This document shows, one piece after another, positions 17,942 through 26,202 of a DNA stretch of 64,000 bases. Position 1 is the first letter of the stretch. Each line of letters opens with the position of its first letter. The notes under the pieces were generated by a model. The model was not told the origin of the DNA and did not search any database. It saw only the letters and a program-made list of their open reading frames with translations. The stretch comes from Serratia marcescens (GTDB taxonomy: Bacteria; Pseudomonadota; Gammaproteobacteria; Enterobacterales; Enterobacteriaceae). The position numbers and the translations under genes were made by a program. The stretch is from assembly GCF_029846115.1 (NCBI RefSeq), contig NZ_JARVZZ010000001.1:1426001-1490000 (forward strand), given 5' to 3'.

Positions 17942-17948
17942 CCCGTTC

Positions 17949-17971
17949 GCCCCCTCCGGCCGGGAGGGGGC
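17949..17971 (+). terminator. GC-rich hairpin after mgtA
   Basis: GCCCCCTC and GAGGGGGC form an 8-bp stem with a 7-base loop, eight bases after the mgtA stop. There is no T-run, so it may stabilise the 3' end rather than terminate on its own. Confidence 0.45.
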
Positions 17972-18052
17972 AACTGTGATCCCGTCCGCTTTTTCACCGC
18001 AACGGTTGGACATCTGTTCTGGGCTGAGTCTTTATCTACAGCGTTGGCTGTT

Positions 18053-18177
18053 TTCCCCTGCGCCTTTCAAGCCACCGCGTTGTTGGCTGTACGCCCGCCC
18101 CCCAGTGACTTAGCAGACCTAAGCGCTTGGGGATGCGGGCGCTTGCCGCCTAGCGGTGGTTTGAAATTCATTGGGGA
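18053..18177. repeat. ERIC (IRU) intergenic repeat upstream of the hexosaminidase gene
   Basis: About 125 bp with the ERIC centre (CCCCCCAGTGACTTAGCAGA, then CTTGGGGATGC, then CTTGCCGCCTAG) and weak terminal repeats (TTCCCC, GGGGATA). It ends about 30 bases before the next start codon and would be part of that gene's 5' leader or promoter region. Confidence 0.82.
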
Positions 18178-18208
18178 TATTTTGTTTTTTTCCTCTGAGG
18201 AATTTCCG

Positions 18209-20602
18209 ATGCACAGACCTTTCCGTTATACGCTACTGGCTTCATCGTTATGGTTTTCTTGCGGCGCGCTGGCGCAGCCGGCTGGCGATCTGCCGCTGAT
18301 GCCCTGGCCGCAGCAGGTGGAAGTGACGCAACCGGCGGGCAAGCTGGTGCTGGATCACCGTTTGTCCCTGACGCTGCAGGGTGACGACTTGGGCGACGCG
18401 CTGCCGCGCTGGCGCCAGCGCATCGAACTGCAGACCGGCTGGACACTGGCGCCGGCGGGTGAAGCGAAGGACGGCGCGGCGATCAGGGTGATGATTAAAG
18501 ACCGGGTGGCGGCGCAGCCGCTGCCGGGCAGCGACGAGAGTTACCGGCTGGCGGTCACGCCGCAGGGCGCCACGCTGACCGCCAACACCCGATTCGGCGC
18601 GCTGCGCGGTATGGAAACCCTGCTGCAGCTGCTGCAGACCGACGGGCAAAATACCTTCCTGCCGCTGGTGGATATCCGCGACGTGCCGCGCTTCCCGTGG
18701 CGCGGCGTTTTGTTGGATTCGGCGCGTCATTTCCTGCCGCTGCCGGACATTCTGCGCCAGCTCGACGGCATGGCGGCGGCCAAGCTTAACGTGTTCCACT
18801 GGCACCTGACCGACGATCAGGGCTGGCGCTTTGCCTCTGAGCATTACCCCAAGCTTCAGCAGCAGGCCAGCGACGGCCAGTTCTATACCCGCGAGCAGAT
18901 GCGGCAGGTGGTGGCTTACGCCACGGCGCGCGGCATTCGCGTGGTGCCGGAAATCGACATGCCGGGGCACGCCTCCAGCATCGCGGTGGCCTATCCCGAC
19001 CTGATGAGCGCGCCGGGGCCGTATCGCATGGAGCGCGAGTGGGGCGTGCATAAGCCGACGCTCGATCCGACCCGCGACGAGGTGTATCAGTTTGTCGACA
19101 CGATCGTCGGCGAGCTGGCGGCGATCTTCCCCGATCCTTATCTGCACATCGGCGGCGACGAAGTTGACGCCAGCCAGTGGCGGGCGTCGCCGTCGATTCA
19201 GGCGTTTATGCAGAAGAACGGGCTGGCGGATACCCATGCGCTGCAGGCCTACTTCAACCAGAAGCTGGAAAAGATCCTCGAGAAACACCAACGGCAGATG
19301 GTTGGCTGGGACGAGATCTACCATCCGTCGCTGCCGCGCTCGATCGTCATTCAGTCCTGGCAGGGGCAAGACTCGCTGGGCGCCAGCGCGCAGGACGGCT
19401 ATCAGGGCATTCTCTCCACCGGTTTCTACCTCGATCAGCCGCAAAGCACCGCCTATCACTACCGCAATGAAATTCTGCCGCAGCCGCTGGGGGTCGAGAC
19501 GGCGGTGCAACCTGGCGAGCAGGCGCAAAGCTGGCGCTTCAGCATGCCGCGCCTGAAGGGCAGCGCGGTGGAGGGCAGCTTCACGCTGATCGAGGGCAAA
19601 CAGGGCTGGCGCGGCTTTATCGATTTCACCGGCAAATCGCGCCGCGCGGTGCACGACATCGTCTGGCGCACGCCGCAGCAGGTGACGTTCCGCGTCGATA
19701 CCTGGATGGGTGACACGCGGCCGGTGTTCACGCTGCAGCAGGACAAGCTCAGCGGCTATATGTTGGTCGGCAACGTGCGCTACCCCACCCAGGGCGACAA
19801 ACTGGCGGCGGTGCCGGCGGGCAAGATGCCGGTGGTGCCGGACGAGAAAGGGCAAGCCAACATTCTCGGCGGTGAAGCGGCGCTGTGGGCGGAAAACGTG
19901 CGTGCGCCGCTTCTCGATCTCAAGCTGTGGCCGCGCGCCTTCGCGGTGGCGGAGCGGCTGTGGTCGGCACAGGACGTCACCGACGAAAGCAACATGTACC
20001 GGCGGCTGGCGGCGATCGACGCCTGGTCGGTGGTGTCGGTCGGCCTGCAGCAGCACGCGGAAACGGCGCGCGAATTCACCCGGCTGAGCAACAGCGTGCA
20101 GATCCTGCCGCTGCAGATCCTGGCCGAGGCGGTGGAGCCGGCGCAGTATTACACCCGCCAGCACCTGAAGTTCCAGGCCGGCAACTATCACCAGTTCGAA
20201 CCGCTGAACCGCTTTGCCGATGCGCTGCCGCCGGAGAGCGGCGCGGTACGCGACATGCATGCCCAGGTCGCGGCCTTGCTGAAGGATAAGCGCGATAAGG
20301 CGGCGGCGCAGGCGCTGCGCGAACGGCTGCAGCGCTGGCAGGCGAACGGCGCGGCAGTGCAGACGGCGATCGCGGGCAACCGCACGCTGCGTGAGCTGGC
20401 GCCGGTGGCGCAGGACGTTGACGCTTTGGCCACGCTGGGCTTAACGCTGCTGGATCGCTATCAGCAGGGCAAACCGCTGAGCCGGGCCGAGGCCGAGCAA
20501 GCGCAGCGCCGGCTGGATGCGGCGGCGCAGACGCGCGACGAAGTGGTGATTGCGGCGGTGTACCCGCTGGAGGCGCTGCTGCGCGGCCTTAAAACGGAGT
20601 GA
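18209..20602 (+). CDS. Secreted GH20 beta-N-acetylhexosaminidase
   Basis: 797 residues from the ATG at 18209 (CTGAGGAA upstream; the earlier ATG at 18044 reads through the ERIC element). A signal peptide, RYTLLASSLWFSCGALA, precedes QPAGDL, so the enzyme is exported. A GH20b-type domain comes first, then the GH20 barrel with FPWRGVLLDSARHFLP, FHWHLTDDQGW, VPEIDMPGHASS and the catalytic Asp-Glu pair in LHIGGDEVDAS (about residues 316-317). A C-terminal helical extension follows. It would release terminal GlcNAc/GalNAc from chitin oligosaccharides or glycans by substrate-assisted hydrolysis. It differs by eye from the well-known 885-residue Serratia chitobiase, so it is probably a second hexosaminidase. 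Confidence 0.9.
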   Translation: MHRPFRYTLLASSLWFSCGALAQPAGDLPLMPWPQQVEVTQPAGKLVLDHRLSLTLQGDDLGDALPRWRQRIELQTGWTLAPAGEAKDGAAIRVMIKDRVAAQPLPGSDESYRLAVTPQGATLTANTRFGALRGMETLLQLLQTDGQNTFLPLVDIRDVPRFPWRGVLLDSARHFLPLPDILRQLDGMAAAKLNVFHWHLTDDQGWRFASEHYPKLQQQASDGQFYTREQMRQVVAYATARGIRVVPEIDMPGHASSIAVAYPDLMSAPGPYRMEREWGVHKPTLDPTRDEVYQFVDTIVGELAAIFPDPYLHIGGDEVDASQWRASPSIQAFMQKNGLADTHALQAYFNQKLEKILEKHQRQMVGWDEIYHPSLPRSIVIQSWQGQDSLGASAQDGYQGILSTGFYLDQPQSTAYHYRNEILPQPLGVETAVQPGEQAQSWRFSMPRLKGSAVEGSFTLIEGKQGWRGFIDFTGKSRRAVHDIVWRTPQQVTFRVDTWMGDTRPVFTLQQDKLSGYMLVGNVRYPTQGDKLAAVPAGKMPVVPDEKGQANILGGEAALWAENVRAPLLDLKLWPRAFAVAERLWSAQDVTDESNMYRRLAAIDAWSVVSVGLQQHAETAREFTRLSNSVQILPLQILAEAVEPAQYYTRQHLKFQAGNYHQFEPLNRFADALPPESGAVRDMHAQVAALLKDKRDKAAAQALRERLQRWQANGAAVQTAIAGNRTLRELAPVAQDVDALATLGLTLLDRYQQGKPLSRAEAEQAQRRLDAAAQTRDEVVIAAVYPLEALLRGLKTE

Positions 20603-20609
20603 GGGTGAC

Positions 20610-20636
20610 GGGGCTCGGCCAGCTGAGCCCCGGTTT
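20610..20636 (+). terminator. Terminator between the hexosaminidase and NRPS genes
   Basis: GGGGCTC and GAGCCCC form a stem with an 8-base loop followed by GGTTTT. It lies between convergent genes and overlaps the region just beyond both stops, so it may serve both. Confidence 0.6.
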
Positions 20637-20638
20637 TG

Positions 20639-23617
20639 TTACGCCCGTAGCGACAGCGGCGCATACCCGATGGCGTGCTGCAGATAATTCAGCAGCAGCT
20701 GGCGGGTGAAGCGCGGCTCATCAATGCCGCTGCCCTGCAGGAAGCGTTGCAGGTTGCTGCAGTCCCACCGATAGGTGTCTTGATAGAGCTCCACCGTCGA
20801 TAGCTCGTCTACCATGTGGTCCTTGAACAGGCTGAGCAGCGGGTACAGCGGCGCGTCGCTGTCGTTTTCCCATTGGGCCCGCCACTGTGCGAAGGGCAAG
20901 GGGCGAAAACGATAACCGAACTCGCGCTCCAGCAGGCTGAAAAACTCACGCAGCGTCAGATTATTGTCACTTTGATGGATCAGGTTGAATTTCTGCCCCA
21001 GCGCTTGCGGATTGCGAGAGACGTGGGCGATGGCCCGGGTCATGTAATCCACCGTGGTCAACCCTTCGCGCATATCCCGTAAATCCGGCACCGTGCCGCT
21101 GCTGATGCAGGTTTTCACCAGCCGCCCCCACCATTGGTAATCGGCGTTGACGCCGGTACGGCTGTGGCAGGTGGCGTAGCCCAGGCGGAAGGTCATCAGC
21201 GGCAGGCCTTGCGCCGCCGCCAAATCGGCGATCTTTTCCATCACCCATTTGCTGCGTACGTAGCCGATATCGCGGCTGACCGCCGGCAGGTTTTGATCGA
21301 TATCGTCGTTTTCCCGCATCACCCGTTTGCCGGTGTGCAGATGCCCCCAGCTGTAAACGGAGATGGTCGACAGCAGCATCAGCGGTTTGGTGCGGCTCTG
21401 CGCTGCGAAGCGAATGATTTCCCGCAGGCCCTGCACGTTGTCGCGCTTCATGTAGGCGTAAGGCTGGATAAAATTCACCGCGCTGGCCGAATGGTAAACC
21501 AGGTCGATATCTCGGCTTAACGTCCTGTAGGCCGCAGGCGTCAGCGAAAAGTCGTGTTCCGCGACGTTGCCAGGCACCATATGAATGCGCGCGTGCTGGC
21601 TGGCGTTCAGCGCGATCCGGTAGCGCTGCAGCACTGCCTCAAGCCGCTGTCTCGGCGGCAGTTTGGCGCCGTCGCGCACCAGACAGTACAGCTCGGCATC
21701 GGTGGTGCGCAGCAGATCGGCCAACAGATGCGCGCCGACGAAACCGGTGGCGCCGGTGAGCAAAATGGCGCGCGGCGCGCTGATTTGCCGCGGATCGAAC
21801 GTCGGATCGATGACGAGATCCGACGGCAAATACACATCATCTTGCAAGGCACGCGCTGCGCCTTGCCGCTGTGTCGGTTGCCGGTCTCTGCGTTGTGCCA
21901 GTGCCTGCGCCAGGGCACCCAGAGTGGGATATTCATAGATGTCGTGCACCGAGGTCTCGACGGCGAACGCCTTGGCCAGCGCCGCCATCAGCTTGGCCGC
22001 CAACAGCGAGTGGCCGCCCAGCGAGAAAAAATCATCGTCGGTTGCAGGCTGTTCCACTTTCAGCAACGAGCGCCACAGATCGGCGACGACGCGCTGGTCG
22101 GCGGTCAGCGGCTGCGCAACGCCGGCGCTGACCGGTTGGTAATGCGCCAACAGGGCCGCTTTGTCTATCTTGCCGTTGTTGTTCAGCGGCATGTGTTGCA
22201 GTAAACGATAATCGGCGGGCAGAAATGCGCTGGGCAGCGTTTCTTTCAGTTTCTGTCGGACGCGTGCGATCACGCTTTCGCCGTCACTCTTCGCGATCAG
22301 AAACGCCACGATTTTCTTGCCCAGCGGATCATCTGCCATCGCCACGGCGGCCACCGCTTTACGAACGCCCGCCACCTGCAGCATGGCGTTTTCGATTTCG
22401 CCCAGTTCAATGCGATTGCCGCGGATTTTGACCTGATCGTCGATACGGCCCAGATATTGAATGCGGCCATCCGCCAGCCAGCGAGCCCGATCGCCGCTGC
22501 GGTACAGACGTAACCCGGCGAAGTGAGGCGGGGTGATGAAGCGCTCGGCGGTCAACGCCGGATTGTTCAGGTAGCCGCGCGCCAGACAACGACCGCTGAT
22601 ATACAGCTCGCCGGGGCGATCGCCGATCACGGGCTGTAGTTGGTCATCGAGGATGAATATTTCGGTATCGCCGATGGGCCGCCCAATGCTGGCGGGCGGG
22701 TTTTGCGTGGCGCAAGCCACCCGGTTGCAGGTGACGAATATGGTGGCTTCTGTCGGGCCGTAGTAATCGATCAATGAATAATCGATGCCGCGCAGATCGA
22801 CCGGATGAAGTTTCTCCCCTGAGCTGAACAGATACCGCAGCGCCAGATTGGCCGGTTGCGGCGCGCCGACCACGTCGGCGACCAGTACGGCGGGCAGGCT
22901 GGCGTGGGTAATGCCCTGTTCGGCAAAGTAGGCCAGCAGGACTTCCGGCTGCAGGCGAGCGTCTTCCGGCGGCAGATACAATGTGCCGCCGCTGGTCAGA
23001 GGCGACCAGATCTCCCATTGCGCGACGTCGAAACTCAAGCCGGCGATCAGCGTAGAACGACTTTCGGCATCCATAGCGAATTGCTTGTTATGCCAGAGAA
23101 TTAAATTCAGCAGCGACTGATGTTCTATCAGCACACCTTTCGGTTTGCCGGTGGTGCCTGAAGTGAAAATGAGATAAACGATGGCATCGGGAGACGGAGA
23201 AATTAACGTTATATGCTCCTGCGAAGAAGTTGATATATTATCAATATAAATAATATCCTCGCTGAAGTTATTTTCCGAAAGCGCTATCGTCGCGTTGCTG
23301 GCGAGTATTAAAGGGGAGCCGCTTTGCGTAACGATATCCTGTATTCTTTTTTCCGGGTAACGGGCATCGATGGGAATATAGCCTGCGCCGGCTTTGACGA
23401 TCGCCAACATACCGATCAGCATTTCCGGCGTGCGCAGCGTGACGAGCGGCACATAGCTGCCGGGCGCCACGCCCCGCCGTCGCAACAGCGCGCACAGTGC
23501 GCTGCTGGCTTCATCCAATTGACGGTAGGTCAGGCGCTTATTATCGCCGACGACGGCAAGTTTTTCCGGATAACGGGAAGCTTGTTGGATAAAATAATCC
23601 AATACGCTAGGTGCCAT
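20639..23617 (-). CDS. Single-module NRPS: adenylation-PCP-thioester reductase
   Basis: 992 residues with no condensation domain. The adenylation domain (about 1-490) has A3 TSGTTGKPKG at 152-161, A5 YYGPTEATIF, A8 RGNRIELGEIE and A10 NNNGKIDK. The carrier domain follows, with the phosphopantetheine Ser537 in FFSLGGHSLL. The C-terminal reductase has NADPH motif TGATGFVG (621-628) and catalytic Tyr786/Lys790 in YVRSK. It would load one amino or carboxylic acid and release it as an aldehyde or alcohol. By-eye specificity residues are D,V,W,S,F,S,Y,I,F,K, which I cannot assign. No tailoring, transport or phosphopantetheinyl transferase genes adjoin it. Domain calls are strong; the product is unknown. 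Confidence 0.9.
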   Translation of the reverse strand: MAPSVLDYFIQQASRYPEKLAVVGDNKRLTYRQLDEASSALCALLRRRGVAPGSYVPLVTLRTPEMLIGMLAIVKAGAGYIPIDARYPEKRIQDIVTQSGSPLILASNATIALSENNFSEDIIYIDNISTSSQEHITLISPSPDAIVYLIFTSGTTGKPKGVLIEHQSLLNLILWHNKQFAMDAESRSTLIAGLSFDVAQWEIWSPLTSGGTLYLPPEDARLQPEVLLAYFAEQGITHASLPAVLVADVVGAPQPANLALRYLFSSGEKLHPVDLRGIDYSLIDYYGPTEATIFVTCNRVACATQNPPASIGRPIGDTEIFILDDQLQPVIGDRPGELYISGRCLARGYLNNPALTAERFITPPHFAGLRLYRSGDRARWLADGRIQYLGRIDDQVKIRGNRIELGEIENAMLQVAGVRKAVAAVAMADDPLGKKIVAFLIAKSDGESVIARVRQKLKETLPSAFLPADYRLLQHMPLNNNGKIDKAALLAHYQPVSAGVAQPLTADQRVVADLWRSLLKVEQPATDDDFFSLGGHSLLAAKLMAALAKAFAVETSVHDIYEYPTLGALAQALAQRRDRQPTQRQGAARALQDDVYLPSDLVIDPTFDPRQISAPRAILLTGATGFVGAHLLADLLRTTDAELYCLVRDGAKLPPRQRLEAVLQRYRIALNASQHARIHMVPGNVAEHDFSLTPAAYRTLSRDIDLVYHSASAVNFIQPYAYMKRDNVQGLREIIRFAAQSRTKPLMLLSTISVYSWGHLHTGKRVMRENDDIDQNLPAVSRDIGYVRSKWVMEKIADLAAAQGLPLMTFRLGYATCHSRTGVNADYQWWGRLVKTCISSGTVPDLRDMREGLTTVDYMTRAIAHVSRNPQALGQKFNLIHQSDNNLTLREFFSLLEREFGYRFRPLPFAQWRAQWENDSDAPLYPLLSLFKDHMVDELSTVELYQDTYRWDCSNLQRFLQGSGIDEPRFTRQLLLNYLQHAIGYAPLSLRA

Positions 23618-23777
23618 GGTTATCTCCTGTCATTATTCACGGGGTGAACGAAATGAAACAGCAATGACCCGGCCGGGTGAAAAACAATTATAGGCGTATT
23701 TTTATTGTGGAATTGTAAATGTGAACAATATTGCGCTATCGCTATAAATTAATTGGATTAATAAAATTCTTATCAAT

Positions 23778-23803
23778 AAAAACGGCCAGCCGAAGCTGAC
23801 CGT
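23778..23803 (-). terminator. Rho-independent terminator of ridA
   Basis: On the minus strand ACGGTCAGC, loop TTCG, GCTGGCCGT (one G-U) is followed by a T-run (23778-23782), 20 bases after the ridA stop. It ends the pyrLBI-ridA region. The AT-rich stretch between here and the NRPS start (23618-23777) holds no gene and probably carries the NRPS promoter. Confidence 0.8.
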
Positions 23804-23821
23804 CATTCGCAAGCGTGCCGA

Positions 23822-24208
23822 TTAACGACGCACGGCGATGGCTTCGATTTCGATCTTCACGTCTTTCGGCAGACGCGCCACTTCTACGCAAGAGCGGGCC
23901 GGGAACGGCGCGCTGTGCTCGGTGAAGAAGGCTTCGTACGCGGCGTTGACGGTGGCGAAGTCATTCAGGTCTTTCACGAACACGGTGGTTTTCACGATGT
24001 CGGCAACGATCAGGCCGGCGGCTTCGACGATCGCTTTGACGTTGTCCAGCGACTGGCGCGCTTGAGCGGCGACGTCGTCGGCAACGGCGCCGGTTTTCGG
24101 ATCGACCGGGATCTGGCCGGAAGTGATGATCATGCTGCCCAAATCAACGCCCTGCACGTAAGGACCAATGGCTGCCGGGGCGAGTTCAGTGCTGATGTTA
24201 CGTGACAT
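23822..24208 (-). CDS. ridA: RidA, 2-iminobutanoate/2-iminopropanoate deaminase
   Basis: 128 residues of the YjgF/YER057c/UK114 family. SGQIPVDPKTGAV, the SLDNVKAIVEAAG helix and the substrate arginine in FPARSCVEVARLPKDVKIEIE are all present. It hydrolyses reactive enamine/imine intermediates made by PLP enzymes such as threonine dehydratase, protecting other PLP enzymes in the cytoplasm. It follows pyrB-pyrI on the same strand, the usual enterobacterial order, with a 157-bp gap that may hold its own promoter. Confidence 0.95.
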   Translation of the reverse strand: MSRNISTELAPAAIGPYVQGVDLGSMIITSGQIPVDPKTGAVADDVAAQARQSLDNVKAIVEAAGLIVADIVKTTVFVKDLNDFATVNAAYEAFFTEHSAPFPARSCVEVARLPKDVKIEIEAIAVRR

Positions 24209-24365
24209 GTTTTCTCCTGATAGACCCGTTGTCTTTCACGCCGCCGCGCGGTCGGCCGCAGCTTGAAATTCGGTGGGTAGCAACGTGGGTAGAGTTATTT
24301 TCAGGCACCTATTATAGGGAGTGACGCGCAGATTAACAGCGCCGCTCCCGTTAAAAGGGCAGAAT

Positions 24366-24830
24366 TCAGTCGGCCTGCAACACCACCTGATGCTCGAACT
24401 CTTTTTCGCAGTAGCGGCACTTCAGGTGCACTTCGCCGTCGCGCGGCTTCACGCTGAAGCTCGACGCCACCGGCTCGCTGCGGCTGATGCAGTTGCTGTT
24501 CGGGCAGGTCAACACGCCGTCGATGTGATCCGGCAGGCTGAGGGTCAGCTTGCGCACCACTTCATAGTTGTCGATGCGGTTCACCGTGGCCTTCGGCGCG
24601 TACATCGCCAGCTGGTTGGCCTGCTGCTCGGTCAGAAACGTGTTCTCGATCTTGATCAGATCCTTGCGGCCCAGCTCGTTGGAGGGCAGGTTCAGGCCGA
24701 TGGTGATGCGTTGGTCGGTGGCGGTCAGCTTGAACAGCGTCAGCAGTTTAAAACCGATCTGCGCCGGAATGTGGTCGATCACCGTGCCGCATTTGATCGC
24801 TTCGACCTGCAGTTTGTTGTCGTGAGTCAT
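24366..24830 (-). CDS. pyrI: PyrI, aspartate carbamoyltransferase regulatory chain
   Basis: 154 residues beginning [20 protein letters not shown], as in E. coli. The allosteric N-domain binds CTP (inhibitor) and ATP (activator). The C-terminal zinc domain has four cysteines, CPNSNC and CRYC, contacting the catalytic chain. It pairs with PyrB to form the (c3)2(r2)3 enzyme of pyrimidine synthesis. It is 12 bp downstream of pyrB and shares its attenuated transcript. Confidence 0.97.
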   Translation of the reverse strand: MTHDNKLQVEAIKCGTVIDHIPAQIGFKLLTLFKLTATDQRITIGLNLPSNELGRKDLIKIENTFLTEQQANQLAMYAPKATVNRIDNYEVVRKLTLSLPDHIDGVLTCPNSNCISRSEPVASSFSVKPRDGEVHLKCRYCEKEFEHQVVLQAD

Positions 24831-24842
24831 GGCGGTTCCCCC

Positions 24843-25778
24843 TTAAAGAGCCAAATCGGCGTTGAGTACCAGCGCCAGCAGCGCCTGGCGGGCGAAGATG
24901 CCGTTGCCCGCCTGCTGGAAGTAGTAAGCGTACGGCGTTTTATCCACGTCGGTGGCGATCTCGTCGATACGCGGCAGCGGGTGCAGCACCTTGAGGTTGG
25001 CGCGCGCGCCGGCCAGATCCGCAGCGCGCAGGACGAACTGCGCCTTCACGTTGGCGTACTCGGAAGGATCGAGGCGTTCTTTCTGTACCCGGGTCATGTA
25101 GAGAATATCCAGCTCCGGCACCACTTCTTCAATGCTGCTGTGCAGGCTGTACTCGATGCCTTTCTCTTCCAGCATTTTCAGGATGTAGGCCGGCATCGCC
25201 AGCGCGTCCGGGGCGATGAAGTAGAAGCGGTTGCCTTCGAACTTGGCCAGCGCCTGGGTGAGCGAGTGCACGGTGCGGCCGTACTTCAGGTCGCCGACCA
25301 TGGCGATGCTGAGATTGCTCAGGCGCCCCTGGGTTTCCTGGATGGTGAACAGATCCAGCAGGGTCTGGGTCGGGTGCTGGTTGGCGCCGTCGCCGGCGTT
25401 AAGCACCGGCACGTTGCCGGAGAACTCCGAGGCCATGCGCGCCGCGCCTTCCTGCGGATGACGCATCACGATGGCGTCCACGTAAGTGCTGATCACCGAG
25501 ATGGTGTCGGCCAGGGTTTCGCCTTTCTTGCCGAGCGAGGTGTTGCTGCCGTCGGCGAAACCGACCACCGAGGCGCCGAGGCGGTGCATCGAGGTTTCGA
25601 ACGACAGGCGGGTACGGGTCGAGGCTTCGAAGAAGCAGCTGGCGATCACCTTGTGTTTCAACAGTTCCGGCTGCGGGTTGGCTTTCAGACCGGCGGCGGT
25701 GCGCAGCACCAGCTCCAGATCCTCGCGGCTGAGATCGTTAATAGAGATGATGTGTTTGTGATACAGCGGGTTGGCCAT
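24843..25778 (-). CDS. pyrB: PyrB, aspartate carbamoyltransferase catalytic chain
   Basis: 311 residues. The carbamoyl-phosphate site is [19 protein letters not shown], with [14 protein letters not shown] and the [10 protein letters not shown] loop. It condenses carbamoyl phosphate with aspartate, the first committed step of pyrimidine synthesis. An upstream leader peptide (pyrL) and a terminator couple its transcription to UTP supply. Unusually, an ERIC element occupies most of the 180 bases between attenuator and start codon. Confidence 0.97.
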   Translation of the reverse strand: MANPLYHKHIISINDLSREDLELVLRTAAGLKANPQPELLKHKVIASCFFEASTRTRLSFETSMHRLGASVVGFADGSNTSLGKKGETLADTISVISTYVDAIVMRHPQEGAARMASEFSGNVPVLNAGDGANQHPTQTLLDLFTIQETQGRLSNLSIAMVGDLKYGRTVHSLTQALAKFEGNRFYFIAPDALAMPAYILKMLEEKGIEYSLHSSIEEVVPELDILYMTRVQKERLDPSEYANVKAQFVLRAADLAGARANLKVLHPLPRIDEIATDVDKTPYAYYFQQAGNGIFARQALLALVLNADLAL

Positions 25779-25822
25779 TTTTCACTCCTCCTCGACGCGT
25801 GCCCGTGGCGCGGGACTTTGGG

Positions 25823-25949
25823 TATGCCCTTTATCTTTCAAGCCGCAGCGGCGTTGGCTGCCCGCCGTCACCCCAATCACTTAGTGGTCTAAGCTCCTGG
25901 GGACTCCAGCGGTTGCCGCCTGGCTGCGCCCCGAAATCTTTCGGGCATA
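25823..25949. repeat. ERIC (IRU) element inside the pyrBI leader
   Basis: 127 bp, the canonical ERIC length, bounded by TATGCCC (25823-25829) and GGGCATA (25943-25949), with the centre CACCCCAATCACTTAGTGG and AAGCTCCTGGGGACT. It sits after the pyrBI attenuator and before pyrB on the minus strand, so every read-through transcript carries a foldable ERIC hairpin in its 5' untranslated region. Confidence 0.92.
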
Positions 25950-25961
25950 ATTTTTTAAGGC

Positions 25962-25988
25962 AAAAAAAAGCCCCTCAATGAGGGGCTT
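25962..25988 (-). terminator. pyrBI attenuator
   Basis: Read on the minus strand, AAGCCCCT and AGGGGCTT form an 8-bp stem with a 5-base loop followed by eight T (plus-strand A-run 25962-25969). The pyrL stop codon lies in the loop, so a ribosome following closely behind polymerase prevents hairpin formation when UTP is low and polymerase pauses at the leader's U-rich tracts. This is the E. coli pyrBI mechanism. Confidence 0.9.
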
Positions 25989-26088
25989 GAAACGATCGGT
26001 TTAGCAACAGGAGAAACAACGGCAGCTGGCCGCCGATAGGCAGTCGGTTTTGTCGATTGCGGCTAACAAAACAAACGTCGTTTTTCAT
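25975..26088 (-). CDS. pyrL: PyrL, pyrBI leader peptide
   Basis: A 37-codon ORF starting [15 protein letters not shown] at 26088, with AGGAG seven bases upstream, and ending RSFQAPH. The stop lies within the attenuator loop, as in E. coli pyrL. U-rich stretches in the message (TTGTTTTGTTAG and TTGTTTCTCC) are the expected UTP-sensitive pause tracts. The peptide sequence is not otherwise conserved; position and overlap with the terminator identify it. Confidence 0.85.
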
Positions 26089-26202
26089 GCTTTCTCCTGG
26101 CAAATTGTGGCGCATTATACTCGCGCTTTTCGCCACTGCAAGCGTTAAAACGCCGTTTTTTGCCGCCCCGCAATCGATTGGCCGGCGATGGCCGCCCGCC
26201 GG

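Noticed and set aside
15071..18013. 980-codon open frame antisense to mgtA
   Set aside because: The encoded protein is low-complexity (His, Gln, Arg, Ala) and typical of the reverse frame of a GC-rich gene; mgtA on the other strand is unambiguous.
18248..20260. 670-codon open frame antisense to the hexosaminidase gene
   Set aside because: Same composition artefact; the GH20 gene has a signal peptide and catalytic motifs.
24209..24365. Fourth ERIC copy upstream of ridA
   Set aside because: A short ERIC-like tail (CAGCTTGAAATTCGGTGGGTA) is present, but the diagnostic central sequence is missing.
24321..25892. 523-codon open frame antisense to pyrI and pyrB
   Set aside because: Covers both enzyme genes and the ERIC element; a shadow.
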